DNA from: JACVRW01 sp038323835
Lineage (GTDB): Bacteria > Actinomycetota > Thermoleophilia > Solirubrobacterales > Thermoleophilaceae
Reading direction: 5' to 3'
DNA length: 64,000 bases
NCBI GenBank assembly: GCA_038323835.1
Contig: JBBQHI010000005.1
Location: forward strand, 1 to 64,000
Shown here: in pieces, positions 47,883-53,952 of the stretch
Position numbering within the stretch: the first letter of the stretch is position 1
How the letters are laid out: the number at the start of each line of letters is the position of its first letter
The notes under the pieces: generated by a model
What the model was told of the DNA's origin: nothing
Database searches by the model: none
Seen by the model: only the letters and a program-made list of their open reading frames with translations
Translations under genes and position numbers: made by a program

Positions 47883-48613
47883 ACGCGCTCCTTCGCGGAC
47901 ACCTGGCGCATCATCAGCCGCGCGTAGCCGCTGACCGTGGGCAGCACGCGGAGCTTGCTCTCGCCCTCGCGCCGCGACCAGTCGAGCGCCACGGGCACCT
48001 CGAGCACCTGCGCCCGCATGCGGTCGAGCTTGATCAGGATCTCCGCCTTGCACGCGAAGCCGCCCTCGCGGATGAACTCGTCGCCGTACCGGGCGTAGGC
48101 GGCGTGGAGCACGCTGGCGCGGTAGACGCGGAAGAAGGACGACACGGTCTGGACGTCGAGACCCGACGTGCGGCGGATCGCGTGGGCGGCGGCGCTGGAG
48201 AAGAAGCGGCGGTGCTTGCTCACGTTCACCAGCTCACCCGCGGCGTGGTGGGACGCCAGCACCACGTCGGCCCCGGAGCGGGCGGCGACGAGCATACGGC
48301 CCACGGCATCGAGGTCGCTGGTGGTGTCGGCCTCCAGGGTGATGATCATCGAGTCGGGCCCGCCCAGTTCGAGCGCGCGCCGGAAGCCGCGGTCGAACGC
48401 GCGTCCCGGACCCTTGTTGGTGCCCTGCCGCAGGACCTCCAGGGGAAGCGCTCCCCGATGCGCCTCGGCCACATCGGCGGTGGAGTCGCTCGATCCGTCG
48501 TCCACAACGATCACGCGCCCGCCGGTCCACAGCTCGGGTCGGGACTGGAGGTCGGCAAGCAGCCGCGGGAGGTTCGCCTCCTCGTCGTACGCCGGCACCA
48601 CGAACACGTTCAT
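47879..48613 (-). CDS. GT2 glycosyltransferase, DPM1-like
   Basis: 244 residues from ATG 48613, which overlaps the stop of the sugar-phosphate transferase gene (ATGA). Motifs: MNVFVVPAYDEEANLPRLLA, GGRVIVVDDGSSDSTADVAE, QGTNKGPGRAFDRGFRRALE, DSMIITLEADTTSDLDAVGR (metal site), and SSFFRVYRASVLHAAYARY. The layout matches dolichol/polyprenyl-phosphate mannose synthases, which load a sugar on a lipid phosphate. Such a donor would serve the GT-C enzyme two genes downstream; this is inference. The frame is open to 48676, but residues before MNVF belong to the overlap. Confidence 0.88.
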   Translation of the reverse strand: MNVFVVPAYDEEANLPRLLADLQSRPELWTGGRVIVVDDGSSDSTADVAEAHRGALPLEVLRQGTNKGPGRAFDRGFRRALELGGPDSMIITLEADTTSDLDAVGRMLVAARSGADVVLASHHAAGELVNVSKHRRFFSSAAAHAIRRTSGLDVQTVSSFFRVYRASVLHAAYARYGDEFIREGGFACKAEILIKLDRMRAQVLEVPVALDWSRREGESKLRVLPTVSGYARLMMRQVSAKERV

Positions 48614-50166
48614 CAGTAGGCCCCCCGCCTGGAGAGCACGACGGGAATCGTCTGACCCAGGATCTTCAGGTCCCACCAGAGAGACCAGTTGGTCACGTAG
48701 ATGTAGTCGAGCTTCACCATCTCGTCGAAGGGAAGATCGGTGCGTCCGAGCACCTGCCAGAGGCCGGTGATGCCGGGGGTGATGTCCAGCCGGCGACTGG
48801 CCCAGCCGGTGATCTTGCTGGACTCGTGGACCACGAACGGACGCGGCCCGACCAGGCTCATCTCCCCGCGCAGGACGTTCCAGAGCTGCGGCAGCTCGTC
48901 GAGGCTCCAGCGGCGCAGCGCACCGCCCACGCGGGTGATGCGGGGGTCCTCCCTGATCTTGAAGAGGGCGCCGCCCACCTCGTTCAGCTCGGCCAGCCCG
49001 ATCCGCTCGCTCTCGGCGCCCTCGCGCATGGTGCGGAACTTCATGATGCGGAAGATCGAGCCGCCGCGACCGTGGCGCTCCTGACGGAAGAAGACCGGGC
49101 CGCGGCTGTCCAGCTTCACGGCCACCGCCACGGCGGCCATCAGCGGGGAGAACAGCACCAGTCCCAGCCCGGCGAGGGTCACGTCCACGGCGCGCTTGGT
49201 GAAGCGCACGCTGCGGGACAGCCGCATCGGCGGCAGGTTCACGACGGGCATGCCCTCCAGCTCCTGGATCGTCGCGTTTGAGGCGAAGACCTCGAAGAAG
49301 CGCGGGACGATCGAAAGGTGCACGTCGGGCCGGCGCGCCGCGCGCAGCAGATCGAGCGTCTCCTCGTACGAGGACTGCGAGAAGGCCAGGATCACCCAGT
49401 CGATCTCGAGCTCGTCCACGAGCCGCGCGAGCTCGGAGGGCGGGCCGACCAGCGGGGCCGAGCCCTCGCCGTGGCGCTCCTCGTCCACGAACCCGACCAG
49501 CTCGAGCCGGTACTCCGGATGGGAGCGGATCTTCCGCTCCACCACCTGGGCCACGTGACCGGTGCCCACGATCAGCGTGCGCCGGGGAGCCATGATCTTC
49601 GGCAGCACCCAGCTCCGCAGCGAGCCGCGGAACAGGAGCACGAGCGGGAGAGCCGCGGCCAGGAACATGGCCGCCTCCACCGGGAAGAACACCTCCGCGT
49701 CCATGACGCGGCGGAGCACCTGGCTGAGGATGAGGAACAGCAGCGACCCGGCCAGCAGGGCATGGAAGAGCTCACCGAGCTCGTCGAAGGTCGCCAGCGA
49801 GATCGTGCGGTTCTGGCGCTCGTAGAGGTTGTAGACCGTGAAGATGGCCACCCACACCGGGAGGGCGATCACCGCAAGGGCGAGGATCAGCCACAGCGGC
49901 GCGATGATTGAGGGCGACGCCACCATCTCGGCCACGGCGTAGGTGATCGCGAGGGCGATCGACAGCGCCACCGAGTCGGCGAGGATGAGGATCCACGTGC
50001 GGCCGCGTGGGAGCGTGCGCTCCTCGCGGCTGGTGGCCGGCCTGGCACGTCCGGCGTCCCCGCCAGAGACCGGACCGTCCACCACCGTGAGCGGGGGTGG
50101 GCCGGCCGAGGCCTGGTCGGCGGCGATCGCCAAGCGGGCGGCATCGCTTGGACGGATCTCGGACAT
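48613..50166 (-). CDS. Polyprenyl-phosphate sugar-phosphate transferase (initiating enzyme, WbaP/WcaJ type)
   Basis: 517 residues. The N-terminal 70 residues are disordered; four spans follow (ILILADSVALSIALAITYAV ... VFFPVEAAMFLAAALPLVLL), then a Rossmann-like domain (RRTLIVGTGHVAQVVERKIR, DEERHGEGSAPLVGPPSELA). The C-terminal transferase domain (PF02397) has KRAVDVTLAGLGLVLFSPLM, FFRQERHGRGGSIFRIMKFR, SLDELPQLWNVLRGEMSLVG and PRPFV. It adds the first sugar-1-phosphate to undecaprenyl phosphate at the inner face of the membrane. It is the first gene of the operon 50166-43709. A LuxR-type gene on the same strand ends 73 nt upstream. Confidence 0.93.
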   Translation of the reverse strand: MSEIRPSDAARLAIAADQASAGPPPLTVVDGPVSGGDAGRARPATSREERTLPRGRTWILILADSVALSIALAITYAVAEMVASPSIIAPLWLILALAVIALPVWVAIFTVYNLYERQNRTISLATFDELGELFHALLAGSLLFLILSQVLRRVMDAEVFFPVEAAMFLAAALPLVLLFRGSLRSWVLPKIMAPRRTLIVGTGHVAQVVERKIRSHPEYRLELVGFVDEERHGEGSAPLVGPPSELARLVDELEIDWVILAFSQSSYEETLDLLRAARRPDVHLSIVPRFFEVFASNATIQELEGMPVVNLPPMRLSRSVRFTKRAVDVTLAGLGLVLFSPLMAAVAVAVKLDSRGPVFFRQERHGRGGSIFRIMKFRTMREGAESERIGLAELNEVGGALFKIREDPRITRVGGALRRWSLDELPQLWNVLRGEMSLVGPRPFVVHESSKITGWASRRLDITPGITGLWQVLGRTDLPFDEMVKLDYIYVTNWSLWWDLKILGQTIPVVLSRRGAY

Positions 50167-50239
50167 GGTCAGGGTGTCCCGGCCGCGCTGCCCGTCCGGC
50201 TGCGGGTGCCGGAGGCTCCCGGGGTGAGTTCCATGAGCG

Positions 50240-50929
50240 TCATCCGGCCTGGTCCAGGTGTACGGAGAGAATGCTTGCGCCCAGGCCCTCCTCGGGGTCC
50301 AGGAGCACGGTGGCCGCCTCCTTGCGGGAGCGCACGCCCAGCTTCTGGAAGGCCGAGGCGAGGTGGCTCTTGACGGTGCTCTCGGAGAGGAAGAGACGGC
50401 CGGCGATCTGCCGGTTCCCGAGCCCGCGGACGACCAGTGCCAGCACCTGCTTCTCGCGGTGGGAGAAGGCGGGGCGCACGGCGCAGCGGTGGAGCTCCCG
50501 CGGGAGCGACACCTGTCCGGACAGTGCCGAGCGAATGGCCACGGCGAGGGTGCTCTCGAGCCGCGCCTCGGCCACGAAGGCGGAGGCCCCAGCGCTGAGG
50601 GCGGATCTCACGCCGGCGCCGAGAACGGCCACCGAGACCACCACAACGCGTGACTTGCCGAGCTCCCTCACGAGCTTTCGGACGGCGGCGAGACCCTCGG
50701 GCCGCGACGGGTCGATGGCGAGGATCACGGCGTCGAGCCTCGACGCCCCGGGCCGAACGAGCAGCTCGTCGACCGTGGAGCAGGTCAGAGACGCGGACAG
50801 GCCCGCGTCGCCCAGCGTCGCCGCGATCCGGCGGGAGGCGAGCTGGCCCGCGGCCACGACCGCGAGGGCAGGAGTTGATGCGGCGTCTCCGGCATGCACC
50901 GGGCGCCGACCTGGTTCAGGAGCGGCCAT
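50240..50929 (-). CDS. LuxR-type regulator with degenerate receiver domain
   Basis: 229 residues from ATG 50929 (MAAPEPGRRPV); open upstream to 51001. The C-terminal helix-turn-helix is complete: FSHREKQVLALVVRGLGNRQ, IAGRLFLSESTVKSHLASAF, QKLGVRSRKEAATVLL. The N-terminal half has the size and strand pattern of a receiver (LAVVAAGQLASRRIAATLGD, LDAVILAIDPSRPEGLAAVR, RSALSAGASAFVAEARLEST), but the acidic pocket at the first strand is missing and the expected Lys is absent (AFVAEA). It is therefore probably not controlled by phosphorylation. It reads toward the polysaccharide operon and may control it. Confidence 0.82.
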   Translation of the reverse strand: MAAPEPGRRPVHAGDAASTPALAVVAAGQLASRRIAATLGDAGLSASLTCSTVDELLVRPGASRLDAVILAIDPSRPEGLAAVRKLVRELGKSRVVVVSVAVLGAGVRSALSAGASAFVAEARLESTLAVAIRSALSGQVSLPRELHRCAVRPAFSHREKQVLALVVRGLGNRQIAGRLFLSESTVKSHLASAFQKLGVRSRKEAATVLLDPEEGLGASILSVHLDQAG

Positions 50930-51480
50930 CGTAGGTATCAACGGGCGCAGGACGCCGGTCCTTTCACGGAGATTGCGGGATCCCGGATGCGACCGGCGCA
51001 CATCGACGTGTCTCGCATGTGCGCGCGCGACGGAGCCGGGTCCCCGGGACGGCCGGCCCCCACGGGCGCGGGCGGAGCGAGGGTCGCCTGAAGAAGAGGC
51101 TTCCTCTCGCTCGCCCGCGCCCGGGTTATGGGGCTACGGCGACGGGTCCGTGACTACCGCACGACGGGAGATCTCGCCTGGGAAAGACCCGCTCGGCTCC
51201 TCGTCCCGAGGCGCGAGCACCCGAGACGACGCGGGCACCCGCAAAGCGGGCACCGGATACTTGGCGGGCGTCACCTCATCCAATGAACGGCTGCCTTCCG
51301 ATCGTGCGGCCGAAGCCGCCTACTTGCACTTCCGAAGCTACCTGCGCCCCCCCGTGCGCGTCCCCCCTCCAAGGTTCAGGAAGGGGCCGCCGAGCGAGGG
51401 GTCCGGGCCTCCGCGAGCGGCCGCATGGGCCAAATCTCAGCCGCATCCCGGCGAAGTGCGAAGGAGAACGGGCGGTCTCG
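50930..51480. other. Divergent intergenic region, 551 bp
   Basis: Lies between the minus-strand LuxR-type gene and the plus-strand pyrophosphorylase-like gene. Holds a long hairpin (51063-51123) and a short CCCGC-AAA-GCGGG stem near 51239-51251. The open frame upstream of 51481 (MNGCLPIVRPKPPTCTSEAT) has shadow-like composition. Promoters for both genes must lie here, but none could be pinned down. Confidence 0.5.
51063..51123. terminator. Long GC hairpin of unknown role
   Basis: CGGGCGCGGGCGGAGCGAG (51063-51081) pairs with CTCGCTCGCCCGCGCCCG (51106-51123) over 18 bp with a single bulged G; loop of 24 nt. It has no T-run and lies upstream of two divergent genes, so an attenuator, protein site or mRNA 5' structure is as likely as a terminator. 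Confidence 0.4.
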
Positions 51481-52560
51481 GTGCGTTACTCAATCGTGAA
51501 GCCCACCAAGGCGGTGATTCTCGCCCAGCCGCCTCGCCCGCATTCTGCCCCTGGTAACGGCTCCCTCGTCCGGGGCGAGCTTGCTCCCCCGCCCCTCCTG
51601 CCCGTGGCCAACCGGCCGCTCCTCGAGCACGCACTCGAATGGCTCGAGGCCGGGGGACTCGAGGAGGTGGCCGTGCTGGCGCCCACCGGACTCTCCACGC
51701 GGAGCAGTGGAGCCGTGGCACGTGCCGGATGGCGCTTCGATCTCACCTGGCTCGAGCGCTCGGCCGGGGACGGCGTGGGCGCCTCTCTCGCCGGGCTCGG
51801 GGAATACCTCGCCGGGGAGCCGTTCGTGCTCCACCTCGCCGACAGCCTCTCCCGCCAGAGCCTGCCCGCGCTCATACGCGACGAGGAGGCGGGCGACGGG
51901 GAGGCGATCCTCTTCGTCCAGGAGACCGCCGGCCACGACGGTGGCGTCGTGGATCTTCGTTCCCGGCGCTCCTCCTCCCCCTTCGACGATCACTGCGCCC
52001 CCGCCGGAGTGGCCCTCCTGGGCCCGGGCGTGGTGGAGGCGGCGGCCGGGGCTGATCCCGCGCCGGGACACGAGCTCGAGCACCTGGCGGACTCCCTCCT
52101 GCGCGGGGGCGGCCAGGTTCGCACCCGGCGCGTGGGCGAGTGGTGGCGGTTCGGCCACGACGCCGACGCCCTGCTTGCCGGCAACCGCTTCGCGCTGGAG
52201 GGCATCCGCGGCGACCACGCGGATTGCGCGATCACTCGATCGAGCATCCAGGGACCGGTGATCGCCCACCCCACGGCCGAGATCGACTCGAGCGTGATCC
52301 GCGGGCCGGTGGTCATCGGGCCGGGAGCCCGGATCTCCCACGCCTACGTGGGGCCCTACACCTCGATCGGACCCAACGTCGTGATCGAGGGGGCGGAGAT
52401 CGAGCACTCGGTGCTGTTCCCCGGCGCGCGGGTGCAGCACCTCTCGGGGCGGCTGGAGGCGAGCGTGATCGGAGCCGGCTCGCGCGTGTTCCGCGAGTTC
52501 CGCCTCCCGCGAGCCCTCCGGGTCACGGTGGGCGACGGCGCCGAGGTGTCGATCGCCTGA
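51481..52560 (+). CDS. NDP-sugar pyrophosphorylase-like protein with left-handed beta-helix
   Basis: About 359 residues from GTG 51481 (VRYSIVKPTKAVILA); an AAGGAGA (51461-51467) lies 13 nt upstream, and a GTG at 51496 is also possible. The N-terminal half resembles the RmlA nucleotidyltransferase fold (KPTKAVILA, LLPVANRPLLEHALEWLEAG, FVLHLADSLSRQ). The usual G-x-G-T-R-x-x-P-T loop is replaced by AQPPRPHSAPGNG, so catalysis is doubtful. The C-terminal half has hexapeptide repeats (SIQGPVIAHPTAEIDSSVIR, GPVVIGPGARISHAYVGPYT, SIGPNVVIEGAEIEHSVLFP). It could be a degenerate or regulatory member of the glucose-1-P nucleotidyltransferase family. Confidence 0.78.
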   Translation: MRYSIVKPTKAVILAQPPRPHSAPGNGSLVRGELAPPPLLPVANRPLLEHALEWLEAGGLEEVAVLAPTGLSTRSSGAVARAGWRFDLTWLERSAGDGVGASLAGLGEYLAGEPFVLHLADSLSRQSLPALIRDEEAGDGEAILFVQETAGHDGGVVDLRSRRSSSPFDDHCAPAGVALLGPGVVEAAAGADPAPGHELEHLADSLLRGGGQVRTRRVGEWWRFGHDADALLAGNRFALEGIRGDHADCAITRSSIQGPVIAHPTAEIDSSVIRGPVVIGPGARISHAYVGPYTSIGPNVVIEGAEIEHSVLFPGARVQHLSGRLEASVIGAGSRVFREFRLPRALRVTVGDGAEVSIA

Positions 52561-52632
52561 GGCCGCATCCTCCGGATAAAACCGTGCGGATTGGGGGCAA
52601 TTTGCGGACATGGCCCGTACGTCATCCAAAAA

Positions 52633-52650
52633 CTAGGGCGAGCACCCTAG
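52633..52650. promoter_or_regulatory. Inverted repeat upstream of the ECF sigma gene
   Basis: CTAGGG-CGAGCA-CCCTAG, a perfect 6-bp palindrome with a 6-nt spacer, about 100 nt before the sigma-factor start and 73 nt after the previous stop. A regulator site or short terminator. Confidence 0.4.
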
Positions 52651-52750
52651 TGCAGCGCTAACCCACCGGGCGTAGGGTCGGTTTCTGGTCATTTGTGGGC
52701 GCAGGGGTTGGGCCCGCGAGGCATATTTCGTACCGATCCGTGGGGGACTC

Positions 52751-53365
52751 GTGGGTATGAGTGGAATGCTCGATGTGCATGCCGCATCGTCTGCCGTGCC
52801 TGGGCGTTTCTCGCGCCGGGCGGACGAGCCGGAGCTCGTGCGCCAGGCTGTGGCCCGTGCGAAGGAGGGCGACGTTTCCGCACTCCACTTCCTCTACGTC
52901 CGCTTCGCCGACGACGTGTGCGCCTACGTACGCGGCATCGTTCGCGACCCGCACGAGGCCGAGGACGTGACGCAGAACGTCTTCGCGAAGCTCATGACCG
53001 CGATCCGCCGCTACGAGGAGCGCGAGGTGCCCTTCGCCGCCTGGATCCTCACGGTCTCCCGCAACGTGGCCCTGGATCACGTGCGCGGCCGCCGGCAGAT
53101 CCCGGTCGAGGAGGTCCGCACCAGCGACGAGGGCCATGAGCAGCTCGGGTTCGAGCGCTCTCAATGCCTGCGCGAGGCGCTGGCCGGGCTCCCCGAGGAG
53201 CAGCGCCAGGTTCTCATACTGCGGCACATCGCCGGACTGTCACCGGGCGAGATCGCACTGCGCCTGGGCAAGTCCGAAGGCTCGATCCACGGCCTGCACC
53301 ACCGCGGCCGCGGAGCACTCCAGATCGCACTGCGCGACCTGGACGCAGCGCCCGTCGTGGCCTAA
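52751..53365 (+). CDS. ECF-type RNA polymerase sigma factor
   Basis: 204 residues from GTG 52751 (an ATG follows two codons later). Region 2: ALHFLYVRFADDVCAYVRGI, VRDPHEAEDVTQNVFAKLMT, YEEREVPFAAWILTVSRNVA. Region 4: LPEEQRQVLILRHIAGLSPG, EIALRLGKSEGSIHGLHHRG. There is no region 3, so it is a group 4 sigma factor directing polymerase to a small regulon. No anti-sigma gene is adjacent: the next gene is a convergent hypothetical. The stop is followed within 3 nt by the 49-bp palindromic repeat. Confidence 0.9.
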   Translation: MGMSGMLDVHAASSAVPGRFSRRADEPELVRQAVARAKEGDVSALHFLYVRFADDVCAYVRGIVRDPHEAEDVTQNVFAKLMTAIRRYEEREVPFAAWILTVSRNVALDHVRGRRQIPVEEVRTSDEGHEQLGFERSQCLREALAGLPEEQRQVLILRHIAGLSPGEIALRLGKSEGSIHGLHHRGRGALQIALRDLDAAPVVA

Positions 53366-53368
53366 AAG

Positions 53369-53417
53369 GCATGGCTGCGGTGCTCGCCTGATCACCGATC
53401 AGGCTGTGCTCCTCGCC
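53369..53417. repeat. Palindromic 49-bp repeat, family B, copy 2
   Basis: Matches 25507-25555 at 48 of 49 bases (T at 53407 for C at 25545). Contains GCCTGATC-ACC-GATCAGGC. It begins 3 nt after the sigma-factor stop and lies between convergent genes. Confidence 0.85.
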
Positions 53418-53421
53418 GGCC

Positions 53422-53805
53422 TTATCGTTGTTCGCGGTCGCGCGCCGGCGCGTCTTCGTCGGCGGGAATGCGGGTGGCCACCCGGCCCGAGTCCAGGTCG
53501 GCCATGAGGTAGAGGGCGGCGTGCTCCACGAGCCGCGCGACCGTCACCTTCTGGCGCATCGCCTCCGAGTCGAGCTCTTCCCACGTGTGCTGGTCCAGCT
53601 CGAGCTCGAGATCGATCGTCTTCTCGGCAGGATCGCGGGAGAAGCGCGGCACCCGGAGCGCCGGCCGTCCCGAGGGACGGTCCTCCAGGTAGTACATCGT
53701 GGCCTGCCCGACGAGCTCAGCCGTGGTGAGCGAGAGGCGAGCAGCCTCCACCTGAAGCGTGGCCTGGCCGAAATCGTCCAGTGCGAGTGTGAGGCTCCGT
53801 CTCAT
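53422..53805 (-). CDS. Conserved-looking hypothetical protein, 127 aa
   Basis: Start ATG 53805 (MRRSLTLALDDFGQATLQVE); the frame is open to 53892. The protein contains EAARLSLTTAELVGQATMYY, LEDRPSGRPALRVPRF, then LELELDQHTWEELDSEAMRQ and VTVARLVEHAALYLMADLDS with an acidic/basic tail. Two copies of a similar pattern (helix with LVGQATMYYLED and LVEHAALYLMAD) suggest an internal duplication, perhaps of a ribbon-helix-helix-like unit. No family recognised. A TATACA box (minus strand, 53836-53841) may be its -10. Convergent with the sigma gene. Confidence 0.65.
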   Translation of the reverse strand: MRRSLTLALDDFGQATLQVEAARLSLTTAELVGQATMYYLEDRPSGRPALRVPRFSRDPAEKTIDLELELDQHTWEELDSEAMRQKVTVARLVEHAALYLMADLDSGRVATRIPADEDAPARDREQR

Positions 53806-53952
53806 AGGCGAGGGCGCCAGCGAAGCTGGACCTCGGGGTGTATATCGACGGGAGGGGACGAGGGCTTGAGTGTCTCTCACCTCACCTCGCATCTACCGGA
53901 CATTTGTTGCCCGGGCACCCGGCGCCCAAACATCGCCGGCCTCCGGCGGGGC

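Noticed and set aside
51238..51262. CCCGCAAAGCGGGCACCGGAT resembling part of a GEMM riboswitch
   Set aside because: It lacks the GCAAAGCC core and the second half; it is a simple short hairpin.
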